DNA of 64,000 nucleotides from Pomphorhynchus laevis (Eukaryota > Acanthocephala > Palaeacanthocephala > Echinorhynchida > Pomphorhynchidae), in contig WNNJ02002818.1 in NCBI GenBank assembly GCA_012934845.2, forward strand, positions 16,065 through 80,064, in the 5' to 3' direction. The position numbers and the translations under genes are program-made. The notes below the pieces were generated by a model that saw only the letters and a list, made by a program, of their open reading frames with translations, was not told the DNA's origin and made no database searches. Positions 46,701-56,350 of this stretch are shown here, one piece after another. The stretch's first letter is position 1. Every line of letters begins with the position of its first letter.

Positions 46701-49700
46701 CGTTCAGAATACCAGCAATATACAGTCCATGGTCGTTTGATTGTAACTTTTTGTCTCCATTACTCTGTACGACTCTAGTAGTTTTACGACCTTTAATACT
46801 AATTCCTAGGCCTGCAGACTTTGTTCTGTTCAGCCGAATTCGGAATTTGAGCAGATATTTGTTTGGATTTTCCACAAACAGTCGCTTTACTGTAATTTTT
46901 GCCAGCTTATCGATACTGTACGAATGCAATTTGTCAACCGCTTCTTGTAAGCTAGTGATCAATTGTGCATCAATACTAACTAAACAATCCCCTACTTTCA
47001 AACGGCCATCGTTAAAGGCTGGACTATTCTGTATAATCTCTTTGACCAAAACTAATTTCGGATTAGTTTCTTCCACGTAGATACGAAATCCAAATCCATT
47101 TGGTTCTTTGTTTAATTCAATGGTAATATATTGATTGACGTCCGATCTGAAAAATGCTAATTTTGTGGTTCCAGAAGTATTTTGTTCAGAGGAACACATT
47201 GACGCTGATAATAATCTATGAGCCCTTCAAACAACAAAATTGTAATGTAAATTCATCAAATTATTTTTTTAATGTAATTAATTCAAGATAAGATATCACG
47301 AAGTGTAAGAAAAATATTAAAGTTTTCAGTAAAAATATAAGTTTTATCTATAAAATTATAGATAAAATTTTATCTATAAAATTATCTTATATTAATATTA
47401 ATATATTATTAATATTATTAATATTATTATATTATTAATATTATAATAATATTAATATATTATTTTATCTTTTATTATTATCTTATATTTATATTAATTT
47501 ATGCATTTATAACAAATTTATACAGGCAGCCTTTTGAATGATAAAGAATGTATATAAATTATAAAATATCTGTTTTTCAGTGTTATTTGAATTTTTATAT
47601 TTTTAGAACAATTATTTTCCGATTATTTTATTAATTTAATATATTTCGTCAAGTCGAAATAATAAAAAAAATCTTTGGAATTTTCCTCTGATGATGTCGA
47701 CTCGACAAAATATAAATAGATCAAATCTATTAAGATAATTATTGCATAATAATTTTGTTATAAATCTTAATAAAATCATAAGGAAATGTTGTCATCACAA
47801 ATTTATTAATGTAAAATTACAAAAGTATCAAAAATTAAATAATCGGAAAATAAAATTTATTTTAAAATCATTCAAAATTTAAAATGAATTAAGATTAGAA
47901 TATAAAGTAAAAATTATCGATAAAATAAATATATCAATTTTTTAAATAAAAATATATATATTTGATGTAAATTTTCAAATGAATTTACTGATATAGAGTA
48001 AAGCATTAAAATCATTAAGTGATTATAATACATTAGATATATATTATTTTAGGAACGAAGAAGAAGAAAATATCCTTTATTTGATTAAAATTCTATATTT
48101 CGATAGCTCCTGCTATCATCATATGATGATAGCAGGAGCTATCGAAATATGGAATTTTTATCAAATAAAGGATATTTTCTTCTTCTTTCCTATAATAATA
48201 TATATTTGAAATGAAAGAAGATTGTGGATTTAGTATTTATTATATAATACATTAGGGTAAGAATTCTGAAGTAATAAAAATAAAATAAGAATTACAAAAT
48301 CACGAAACAAGAATTATAAATATATTAATAATCTATTTTTATAAAAGATAGTTTTATAAAAGATATATTTATTATAACGTATTAAATATTAATGCGAAGA
48401 TTAAATCTTGGAAGGTTTCATAGAATATACCATGATTCAAGATCATAAATAGAAATATTAAAATATAATAACATTTGCTAGGATATATCATATAAATTTA
48501 AAAGGTATCAATTTTAAATATCTTAAAATTGTACATTTATTATTTTATTTTATTAATATATAATAATTATCAATAATGTACTTTATCATAATGGATCATT
48601 ACCAACTATTTACAATTTTGAAAAAGTTTAACAAGATTTTTGAATCTCAACTAAAGCATTTTTTAGAGTTTGTTGAGAATTAAAAATATTAAGTTCCTAA
48701 ACTTAATAAATAAGTTTAAATTGCGGATATTCATTTGTAAGAATTAAAATTAAATAAAATTGTTGCGTAAACAAAGAAGAATAGAATTTAATAGAATTAT
48801 TTAATTTTTAATTATTTCGTTTCGCAATAAATAACAAAACATTTAATTTGTGCTAAAAAATATCTATTGATATTATGTAGATTTGCAATTAAAATAAAAT
48901 TTTTGACAATACATGCGAATGCGTTTATTTATAAACAATTAATCAACGACCTATTCGGACTACATTCGCATTCGTTCCACTGCAAAATTTAGACTAGAAA
49001 TTTCTTCCTTATCTCTATTTTATCTAATAAGTTAATATAATTAGGCTATTTGGAATATCGTAAGCCAAAATGATTTATAACATCTTTGGGATATTTCTGG
49101 GATTTGATTACAAAACCTGATATATTCTGATATATATTCTGATATTAATACAATAACAATAAAAAACAAAATATAGAGAAACAACGCGTTCTGTTTAATC
49201 AGTCTTGAAAATTGACGTCAATTCGGTAAATATGCACATTAAATTTTTGCTACACTAACAATATATGTTTTTAATGTTTTTCGCTCGTTGTGGCTTGTTA
49301 GGTATATCTTGATTTTGATAGCGTCCAAACTTACTGTTTTGAAGAAATAAATTATTACCTGTTCTGTACTAATGAAAATGTTTTCCGAGAATTGAAAGTC
49401 TCAAGGAACATATTTTCAATTCATCAGTAGAGACACAATAATTGAAATGAAGTAGATATATGCATCATAGGTTGTAATAGTACAAATCTTATCTTTTAAA
49501 ATCATAACTACTTTTAGAAACGATTATTAGAAACGGTTATATATGATAAAAAAGTGCATACTTTCGTATTTCAATTTGAACAGTGAACTTAGCATTTTTG
49601 TTAATACAAAACTTGAAGTAAATTAGTAATTATTTGCAGTAAATTATTGATTTCAAAATTTTTTTAAAAAATAAAAAATTAACAACATTCTTTGAATATT

Positions 49701-52642
49701 AATAATTTTGCGATTTCATAATTGAAGTAATTAGATATTATTAATATTAAAATAATATTATTAATATTATTAATATTATTTAATATTAATATTAAATAAT
49801 ATTATATTATTTAATCCAATCATTAACATTTTAAATTAAATATAAACATTTACAATTAAATAATTACTATTATTTAATACAGCATTATGACTTCTAAAAA
49901 GAATTATTAAATAGAATCTGATTTATATTTACAATCTTATGATACTGCTGTTTAGTATTTTATTATCTGAGAATTTATTATTACAAAACCTCTATCGCCA
50001 CTGGCTGCGAGGTCAAAAATAACACAAATCGATTACAAATCGAATACAGCAAAAAAGTGGCAAAATCAAATTAAACATGTTGTAACGCCACTGGAATGAT
50101 TAATTTTGTTGATTAATTCTGTAGTGATTAATTTCGTTGCAAGACAGCTTACAGAAACGGCAAATGCCCTCGATTGTGGCATGGAATTTTACTCTGACAA
50201 TAATGTTGATGTAGTCCATCTATAGAAAAAGCACAATGACCGCTCGTTTCCCTCTGTTTGTTTCACTGCGCCATGTATTCGGTAGTTGAATTGCCGGAGT
50301 GTGTTTGTACTCATCATTAACCAATGCTTATCGCAGTATCAAACTAGATATGTAGTCCTCCCACATGGGCGTAGAAGGCAAATTGAACCGTTACATCAAT
50401 AATTGAGAGATTGGGTATTGTTTACTCAAAAAGATAAAACTGTCGAAGAGGTCTTTAACGATAGGCCAAAATTTTTTTAAGAATACCCACCAAGTACGAT
50501 CGAGCTGCTTAAAGTTATTAATCGTCATATATATATCAAGAAGACACTGAGATCGTAACTTATAATTAGCGAATACATAATATCAAAATATATTTTTCGC
50601 TGTTTCAAAATACGAGGAAGAAAGAAAACGAACTGAATGCATTCCACTAAATATTTTGCGTAGCTTGTTCTCAATATGATCAGCGAATGTCCATCGTGAT
50701 GTCAGTGTTATACCAAGATAGCAAAACTGAATTGTAAATTTAATGGTTTTCGACCCATATACTAAACGATCATCTCGACTTGGTCGTCCACCTTTACGAA
50801 ACTTGACGACCTTTGTTTTCTGGCAATTAACCTTAATCAAATTATTGGAGCAGTAATCAAACAGCCGATTACATCTTTAAGTTTATCAGAAAATATCACC
50901 AAGTCATTTGCTTTCGTTAGGCAGCGTACATTCTTCACAAGTATTTCGTCAGGAAGATCGGATATAAAAATACTAAATAATAGAGGGCTTACGGGATCGC
51001 ACTGTAGAACACCTCGGTTTTGGTAAATTGCTTCTGCGTTATGAATGCCATCAAAAATAAAAATTGTATGAGGAGATAACATTTCCTTAATCATGTGCTT
51101 AATATTACTATGCAAATTCAAAAATCTGTCTATTTTGCATAAAAGATTACGATTAACCAAATCTAATGTCTTTTAGAAATGGACGAGCACTGCATACAGT
51201 GGTTTATTCAGATCCCTAGCAGACATTACAGATCTCTGATGATTTTAATAGCCGATGAAGTTGAAAATTTTGAGCGAAAGTCGTCCTGCTCAATCGGCAA
51301 AAATCTTTGAAATAGTAAGACGGCGGGTAATAATAATAGAGTACAGTTTTATAAATAGTGAAGCTCCACTTCTATCCGGTTAAATAACGACAAATAAAAT
51401 TTGTCGAAAATGTGAAATGACTGCATAATATGTTCACATGCAATCATATTATAATCGACTTCCTAATTCTGACAACTCGATTGAATCATTCAAGATGCTA
51501 ATATTACTCACAAATCTGTCACTTACGCTAACTGACCTATGTAGGTTGTCATTTAGATTACTAACTGCATTTAAGCTCTCAAACCTGGACGCACATCTGA
51601 AAATTTGAGTACAACGTGATACTCATGAATGCTTATCACATGCTTTGATTTCCTCCTACATGGATCCAATTTCCAAGCCATTAAACGTGCCTCCACTAAA
51701 ATACGTTCATCCTTGATTGCCTTTCTTCTTTGTTGTATGAGCTTAATTTCAGCACTCAAGACATTTTTCAAATAAGAATATCACTTATTGCTCTCGAAAC
51801 CACATTATTTTTGGATAGGACCCCTTTGAGCGAAGGTAGATGTCTTACAAGCCTCACGTAACAAACTTGATAGTTTTGAAAATGCCAAATCAGCAAAACT
51901 TTCGGACAAATCTGACTAGACTACTCTGACAGATTTCTCCTTTATAAGGCCTAAGCGAAAACTCAAACTTGTGTATACATTGAATTCGCTAACCAAATGA
52001 ATATCCGTAGATGATCAATTAAATCCATTGTTACTGGTTGATGCTTACTAGCAAGAAACCATTGAGATTTTGTTGATTCTATTTGGACACGAAGAGGAAA
52101 TTTCGAATATACTAAGTCAATAGTACTTTGACATTAGAACAGAAATACTTGGCTTCATATTTTGAGAGTAGAAATAATCCAAAGGAGGATAAGGATTAAT
52201 TAGTTCTTGCGAGTTTATTCGAAGGTCTGCCGCCTCATTGTGCGCTAAAGTCATCACAAACAATAACAAATTTTGTGAAGTTTATTGTATCAAGAACGGT
52301 ACCTAGATCTGCCAAAATGTCAGAACATTTAAATATTAACTCATTGAAAAGATTAAAGATAAGATTACCTAGATTTAATCCTTGAAACATTTAAGCACAT
52401 TATTTTAAGATTAATATTCTTTTTTCATTTTAAATACGTTATAAATTCAATTATATTATATATAGTATCGATTATATTATTAAATAAAATATACAATATA
52501 TATTTGGTTTTATTTTAAATATTTTTAAAGTTACCTGTCGAATGAGTAATTTCGAATGTCCTCATTATTTATTTGAACAATGTTGTCTCCGTTTCTCAAC
52601 AAACCTGATGTTTTACCAGCTGATTTTACATACAGCCCATCG
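34515..52642 (-). CDS. par-3: Par-3/Bazooka-type polarity scaffold, eight 3' exons (578 aa seen)
   Basis: Par-3 is a cortical multi-PDZ scaffold that works with Par-6 and atypical PKC in cell polarity and junctions. Exons 52,535-52,642, 46,684-47,224, 39,990-40,188, 38,959-39,031, 38,600-38,917, 36,818-37,006, 34,784-34,868 and 34,515-34,739 join in one frame, every junction with GT/AG ends and matching phase. Residues 1-50 are the end of PDZ1, about 70-151 are PDZ2 (GFGF ligand loop), about 158-273 are PDZ3 (GLGI loop, LNGGAAHKDGRL across a junction as in other Par-3 proteins). The tail of about 300 residues has RSKSHENF, close to the KSSSLES region of vertebrate Par-3. I did not find exons for the N-terminal oligomerisation domain. 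The tail is short and divergent. Confidence 0.85.
34784..34868 (-). CDS. par-3: par-3 exon g
   Basis: Acceptor ATCGTTTAG and donor TTAATG|GTATTC. Encodes PFLAEKGIKARSTSYDGMYN then PQKYGHLM, 28 codons after a split Ile codon. Followed by a 44-bp intron (GTATTC to TTTAAG); reading through it would give a stop at once. Confidence 0.65.
34869..36817 (-). other. par-3 intron between exons f and g
   Basis: AT-rich. Near 35,790-35,860 and 36,060-36,170 a block (AAAATTGCATTTGCATTGCC, ACCATTTCTTTATT, TTGTACGATGCTTTTCA) occurs twice, 250-300 bp apart. Near 36,470-36,600 TTTATC and AAGTACTTCA blocks are also duplicated. No gene seen. Confidence 0.6.
36818..37006 (-). CDS. par-3: par-3 exon f
   Basis: Acceptor GTATTTTAG and donor ATAT|GTGAGTT. 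It encodes RIHRSKSHENFDNAIEHC, then a basic stretch GKRKKSIWQILSAKL and KKPVNSQKENDN. RSKSHENFDNAI resembles KSSSLESLQTAV of vertebrate Par-3, and RSKSHE fits a 14-3-3-type site. The basic patch resembles the KKGMLKGLG membrane-binding region, by inference. Confidence 0.75.
37350..37870. repeat. two-unit ~315-bp repeat in a par-3 intron
   Basis: 37,350-37,560 and 37,665-37,870 share CCCTGATGATC, GAGTACTAA, GTTCGTG or TGGTTCGTGACGAT, CACGT.TTAGGATT.AAGCA and ATAACATCCTTA. Each unit holds TTGCAA and TTGCA arms around GTGACGAT, a weak echo of the fold in the 56-kb satellite. The intron spans 37,007-38,599. Confidence 0.65.
38600..38917 (-). CDS. par-3: par-3 exon e
   Basis: Acceptor TGTCTTGCTAG and donor CTAAG|GTATTT. 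It encodes about 105 residues starting SNDLSHQTNLNNKTVSKK, with VRRSSILPN (a basic-Ser motif that could be a kinase site; inference) and LPIPAPFVLDNE. No known domain. It is open throughout and in phase on both sides. Confidence 0.75.
38959..39031 (-). CDS. par-3: par-3 exon d (small, 73 bp)
   Basis: Acceptor ACACTGAAG and a strong donor AA|GTAAGTTTT. It completes the Gly codon and encodes LLKSTIKFPSKLSSDSQVDD followed by VQL. No family match by itself; it is called because its phase fits both neighbours exactly and it is bounded by good splice sites. The next intron is just 41 bp. Confidence 0.75.
39421..39570. repeat. 25-bp minisatellite in a par-3 intron
   Basis: Six near-identical copies of AAAGCACCTACATTTCGTA followed by TTTAGT. 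A single diverged copy lies upstream near 39,263. The intron (39,032-39,989) is otherwise AT-rich. Confidence 0.85.
39990..40188 (-). CDS. par-3: par-3 exon c (second half of PDZ3)
   Basis: Acceptor TCAATTAAG and donor CATG|GTATATC. It begins DGRLLTGDRIISVND, completes PDZ3 with NNTMAMDKLRKAML and HAVIIVMREPSA, matching the NQDAMETLRRSM and IQLIVARR segments of PARD3. It leaves one base of a split Gly codon. Confidence 0.88.
40407..40500 (+). repeat. short repeat shared with 58.93-59.01 kb
   Basis: It shares CAGGCTGATTA, CTGTATCAA, AACAATACCT and GAGGATAATGTCGTGCCACA with the 58.6-59.0 kb repeat. It lies in the par-3 intron that splits PDZ3. Confidence 0.65.
41275..43312 (+). mobile_element. 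Penelope-like element, RT part, left of Merlin
   Basis: Antisense to par-3 within its 6.5-kb intron. The 221-codon open run at 42,138 carries TTIDKASNNFVFICKKLYY, TIPILYWNPKLRKNLIKSRF, FKCTLKPLSVYM and TYDFSTLYTNLDL (RT motif A with its Asp); a second run at 42,849 carries QVKGVPMGGNSSPIIAYL (RT motif B), then a decayed YxDD region. A degraded duplicate of the N-terminal region (41,570-41,893) precedes the good one (41,894-42,260). After 43,150 a second fragment starts again at DKIELIEALNILINQNY. Broken. Confidence 0.88.
43313..43321. repeat. Merlin target-site duplication (left)
   Basis: GATTTATTT, identical to 45,824-45,832. Nine bp fits the 8-9 bp duplications known for Merlin elements. 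Confidence 0.85.
43322..44028 (+). repeat. Merlin left terminal inverted repeat
   Basis: Pairs with the right arm over about 700 bp with few differences (for example ACAAACTGTTGTATTGC against GCAATACAAAAGTTTGT). Inside the arm an ATTTGACGATATTCAATTTT block occurs twice in tandem (about 43,745 and 43,825), and the same pair is mirrored in the right arm, so that duplication predates this insertion. Confidence 0.9.
44085..45026 (-). pseudogene. Merlin transposase (ISXO2/IS1016-like), broken
   Basis: The DDE enzyme that cuts and joins the TIRs. The N-terminal part from an ATG at 45,026 reads MTDTTNWISLAQTITSDEDA, LQERGVIP, a stop near 44,935, then SLEKKCRRLHAMKLVQ, YCAKAGCKEWVFVRKNTWF (the Cys region and TWF word of the family). 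A frameshift near 44,665 leads into the 193-codon catalytic part: VEVDETMYSRRKYNRG (first Asp, residue 40), QQWVFGGICRETKEVFLV, SIILSDMWKGYSGLD (second Asp, residue 101), YTVNHSDEF, HTQTVESTLNQLKRRN (Glu, residue 140). All three catalytic acids remain, and only about two lesions are visible, so inactivation is recent. ORF length is close to the usual 270-330 residues. Confidence 0.92.
45116..45823 (-). repeat. Merlin right terminal inverted repeat
   Basis: Mirror of the left arm, ending GAGAACCAAACGGAGAAGACCC. Followed by the second GATTTATTT at 45,824-45,832. Confidence 0.9.
45833..46400 (+). mobile_element. Penelope-like element, RT part, right of Merlin
   Basis: Continues the PLE interrupted by Merlin: KSKLYKDMKYTFRYIDDICV gives RT motif C with YIDD, followed in broken frames by GDKESIYLDMNI, YRKDGTFKFNKHIF and NHLNNLIDAHFKL, the usual post-catalytic words. 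No GIY-YIG region follows. Broken. Confidence 0.82.
46432..46560 (+). repeat. PLE tail-type sequence, copy 3
   Basis: Reverse-complement match to 23,100-23,260 and to 5.8 kb (GATGACCTCTAATCCTGATTATGA, TGTTATTTATTAGT). A hairpin with 10-bp arms AGCTACTATG (46,445-46,454) and CATAGTAGCT (46,487-46,496) encloses GGTC/GGCC and a GAGAC junction. Compared with the 23-kb copy, one arm base changed on each side so pairing is kept. Confidence 0.7.
46684..47224 (-). CDS. par-3: par-3 exon b (PDZ2 and first half of PDZ3)
   Basis: Acceptor GTTTGAAG and donor AAG|GTAAAT. After AHRLLSAS (the end of PDZ1, like AQHMFRQA) and a short linker comes PDZ2, ITIELNKEPNGFGFRIY to KITVKRLF, with DGRLKVGDCLVSID. PDZ3 starts LKFRIRLNRTKSAGLGISIK and reaches LNGGAAHK, where the intron cuts it. 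The exon is open for all 180 codons. Confidence 0.88.
47225..50580 (-). other. par-3 intron between exons a and b, distal part
   Basis: AT-rich intronic DNA without coding frames. It includes ATATTAATATTA microsatellite runs near 47,390-47,460 and 49,740-49,800, and the 170-bp foldback listed separately. Confidence 0.6.
48037..48206. mobile_element. 170-bp near-perfect foldback (MITE-like)
   Basis: Almost the whole length is one inverted repeat: arms of about 83 bp with few mismatches, meeting at ATCATCATATGATGAT. Outer parts read GAAGAAGAAAATATCC and GGATATTTTCTTCTTC. The inner TTTCGATAGCTCCTGCTATC arms are perfect. No coding potential. It lies in the par-3 intron, so the transcript would form a long hairpin. 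Confidence 0.85.
50583..52340 (-). mobile_element. non-LTR retrotransposon, decayed (clade not assigned)
   Basis: Minus-strand pieces: an endonuclease remnant (FVIVCDDFSAQ, where the family has GDFNA), an uncharacterised stretch at 51,571-51,771, then RT: a KPLYAVLVHF..TLDLVNRNLL segment (motif A region, decayed), QNRGVLQCDPVSPLLFSIF (normally GVLQGDPLSPLLF), KANDLVIFSDKL (decayed YADD), NCQKTKVVKFRKGGRPSRDD and FCYLGITLTSRWTFADHI. The GVLQGDPLSPLLF and KTKVVKFRKGG words differ from the CR1/L2 LINEs elsewhere here. Same orientation as par-3, between exons a and b. Confidence 0.8.
52535..52642 (-). CDS. par-3: par-3 exon a (end of PDZ1)
   Basis: Acceptor TATTTTAG and donor AG|GTAACTT. It encodes DGLYVKSAGKTSGLLRNGDN followed by IVQINNEDIRNYSFD. 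The segment GDNIVQINNEDIRN corresponds to ENDCIVRINDGDLRN of human PARD3 PDZ1. One base is carried in from the previous, unseen exon; two are carried out, and AG plus G of the next exon makes Arg. Confidence 0.82.
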
Positions 52643-54535
52643 CTAAAATATCAAATTTCTATTTAAATCGAATATTTTAATATTTCAATCAACATAAAAA
52701 TTATTTACTCTATTAAAGTCAATAGTCAATTCTATTATATAAACAAATTTTAATGAGCTAAAATTCGTACTATAAAGCTGTGTAAACAAAGATTAAACCC
52801 TTACAATTGATTCAAATTTAAATATTAATTTTCAGTAAAATGTTTACATTTAAACTACAAATAAAGTGATTAAAATACAACTTGCGTGTCATTACACGAA
52901 AATTGTCATACTTTCATATATTTTATTATATTAAAATATATAAAAATATTATAAATTACATTATATGTAATTTATTTTAAAATTAATTTTAAACATTAAA
53001 ATTATGAAATAAAATGTTTGCTAAAAAAGCAATTTATTTAAGAAACAAATACTTTTTATTATAATTTTTTAATTAAAAAAATATTTTTTATTATTTCATT
53101 ATAAATCAAAAAGACAGAATTTTACTGAATACCTACACATTAGCTAAATTTGTGCTCCACGTTCATCCTTGTTGATTCCTAAGTAACCGTCTATTTAATT
53201 TATGTTCTTATTGTACACATAAAAAGTTAAATGTTGCAATAAACGCGTGCATGTGCTATTATCAGCAAATGAGTTCGAAAAATTCTTAGCTAATAAATTT
53301 GTTCCACTAATAAATTTATGCCTTAACGAAAGGCGCAATAGCTTTCTTTCTATTCAAGGATATCCAAGTCTCCAGGGATCGTTTTCCTTAAAATTATCCG
53401 AATCACAGGTGCAAAGCTTTTAATCTTTACTTTACATAGCTCTATTGGATTAGTTCTATCGATATTTAGTAATTGAACTGCATATGATGCTATTTCACAG
53501 TAGATGCTTGAATATTTACCTTGATTATTAAATTTAAAGCATTTCAGCAAGCGTAAATGTGGAAATGACAATAGTCTACCTCTATGGCCAGTAAACTTCT
53601 TGCTTCAACAAATAAATGAAATAATAATCAACGATGATTAAATGGTTCTAATGCGAAAATTTACGAGGATCTGAATTGCTAAACATATGTCCATCTGATC
53701 TTTTACCTTTCAAATTTTAAAAAAATTACTAAATTTTAAAATCCAAAATGTAATTCGTTTATATTTGCTTGATTTTTATTTTCATCATTAGAATAAAATT
53801 GGATACATTTTCTTTAAAGCTTTTAGATATTTTGTAGAACTTGAGAGCGAATGAACTTCAATTCATTCTGCAAACATTAAGGCGGGTGGATTTTGTAACA
53901 CATCCAGATTTTTAAAAATATGTCAATCTGATATTATAATGCTGGATATTCGCCAACTTTTAACTTGACGATTTTAACATTTTACTTCAATGCTAACGCA
54001 TTTTAATATCAATTTTCGACTTGCCTCGTGCCGTCTGCCTGTTCTCCTCTGTATCCAGCAATGGGAGATACCCGGTACTGATAAGTTAAAATGGTGACAA
54101 AACGGTACTAAATATCGTTTTGTTGATTCTTTCGTGTCTGTTACATACTTATAAAATACGAATCTTATATTTTGAATTTTGGATACAAAATTTGTCTTTA
54201 CGTAAAGAAAAACACCAAACACATTGAAGGTAAAAATAAGAAATAAAACAATAAATGTCATTTAACAGCTAGTATACCCTGGTCTACTAACTTTATGCTT
54301 GACATAAAATTTTATAAACCAAGAAGCATTTAATTACCGGATTATATTTATTTGAGGAGCTGTAAGCATTTATTTAAATTATCTGATTTTATTTATTTTA
54401 ATAGTTGCTGATATCGTATTCAGCAGAAACTATAAAAAATTAAAAAATCTATTAAAAATGCGAAGCAATTTGAAACAAATAGATCATATTTTAATATAAT
54501 TGATTAAAAAATGGTTATGAGTAACAGAAACGTTT
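52643..54535. other. region upstream of the first par-3 exon seen
   Basis: Expected to hold more par-3 intron or exons. A 73-codon minus-strand frame at 53,350-53,571 (with LCKVKIKSFAPVIRIIL) is followed by a possible donor, but I could not relate it to Par-3 or anything else, so I leave it uncalled. Confidence 0.4.
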
Positions 54536-54536
54536 G

Positions 54537-55370
54537 TAGCGAAAATTCGATACAAGATTAGGAGTTCATCGCCATAAATGGCATGTTAAATTTTTACAGA
54601 ACGGTCAGATTTAAAAGCCGAAACATTAATTCGATACGAGATTAGTGGTTTATCGACATAAATGGAATGTTAAATATTTACAGAACGATCAAATTTAAAA
54701 GCCGAAATAGGAATTCAATAAAAGATTAGTGGTTCATCGATATAGGTCATGTTAAATATATACGGAACAGTCAGATAAAAATCCCAAACCGGAATTTGTT
54801 AATATTTATAATCTTCTACAAAATAACCCAAATCTTTTAATTAAAAAATTATGAAATATTTTTTTATTTATTTTATCTGTGGACAAAACATTTATTTATT
54901 TCATCTAATCCTTATCAAATAATTAGATTTAATTTTATATTTAAAATAGTAGATTTAATGTAAAACATGTAAGCCAGACGCGAAAGAATGACGAATGCCG
55001 TTTCGTCAGATTTAAAAGCCGAAACATTAATTCGATACGAGATTAGTGGTTCATCGACATAAATGGAATGTTAAATATTTACAGAACGATCAAATTTAAA
55101 AGCCGAAATAGGAATTCAATAAAAGATTAGTGGTTCATCGATATAGGTCATGTTAAATATTTACGGAACGGTCAGATAAAAATCCCAAACCGGAATTTGT
55201 TAATATTTAAAATCTTCTACAAAAAAACCTAATTTTTTAATAAAAAAATTATGAAATATTTTTTAATTTTAAATTTATTTTATTTGTGGACAAAACATTT
55301 ACTTATTTCATCTAATCCTTATCAAATAATTAGATTTAATTTTATATTCAAAATAGTAGATTTAATCATC
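54537..55370. repeat. ~90-bp repeats within a ~400-bp direct duplication
   Basis: 54,607-54,957 is repeated at 55,007-55,366 with few changes. Each half contains two or three ~90-bp units with AAAAGCCGAAA, TTCGATACGAGATTAGTGG and ATGTTAAATATTTACAGAAC. The AAAGCCGAAACATTA word is also in the satellite at 56.3-58.4 kb. Confidence 0.75.
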
Positions 55371-56339
55371 CTACTAAATCACCGTGACTATATCTTACCA
55401 GACGTCTGTCGTACTCCATGGAAGGATATAGGTATCAACAGGTAGAGTAGATATGTATATAAAGTTTGCTAATGGCCTGTAATGTTGTAATTCTTGTGTA
55501 GAAATTTGTCTTGATATATTATGCATATGAGTAGAATATCACTTGATTCTTTGTGCAAAGTTACCTTTGGCTGAGTACAATGTATTTCAAACTATGTATT
55601 CTATGTGTTTACATGTTGTGATCTTTTGCATTTGATTTTGTTGTCCGTTTTCACCACCGACCACCGCTAGTCAATTAAAATCGATTGAAAGAGCAGAAAT
55701 ATTGAAATGTCAATGATAGCTCTAAACGTTACAAAGTAACCTTTAACATCTTTTTTGTTTAAATAAAATACAAATTAAAACACTAAGACGTCTGCTGCAA
55801 ATTTTGCACTTTCACTGTTCTTAGAGAGTTGACGTTTGATAAAATCTTATTGTCAAAATACATAATTGAAACTGCTCTATGAAAAAAATTATTTGTATTT
55901 TAATGAAATTAAAGAAAACAGCGTTTTGGATAATCGTAGGTTCGAATCTGTCCGAGCACAAAGTTTAAGGTTTGTTTAAAGCAATTTCAATAATTTTACA
56001 TTCTGATAATATTAAGGCGGTATCGTAATATACATTTTATATGAAACAAAAATCGTCGTTGGTAAATAAGTAACGCCTAAGCAGAATTTGAAATACACAT
56101 AGTATATAATATGAGAAGATATGACACAGAATATCATCTTATATCGTCTCAATATAATAAGACGAAATGTTATGAAATATATTGGATATTGCGATTAATG
56201 TTAATTATTTTTTAATACAAGAATAAATTGTTATCGCTTACACTATTTTTTTAATTGTTCGTTATAAAATCGATTAAAGCGTTCATTCCTTAAAATTTTC
56301 CTTAAAATAATATTGGTCCTTAAAATAAATTTTCCTTAA
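55371..56339. other. AT-rich spacer
   Basis: No gene seen. Near 56,280-56,345 a short TTTTCCTTAAAATAATAT block is repeated just before the satellite array begins. Confidence 0.5.
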
Positions 56340-56350
56340 AATAATATAGA

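Noticed and set aside
53350-53571. 73-codon minus-strand frame upstream of par-3 exon a
   Set aside because: Could be an exon, but I could not relate it to PDZ1 or the N-terminal domain of Par-3, and no acceptor is convincing.
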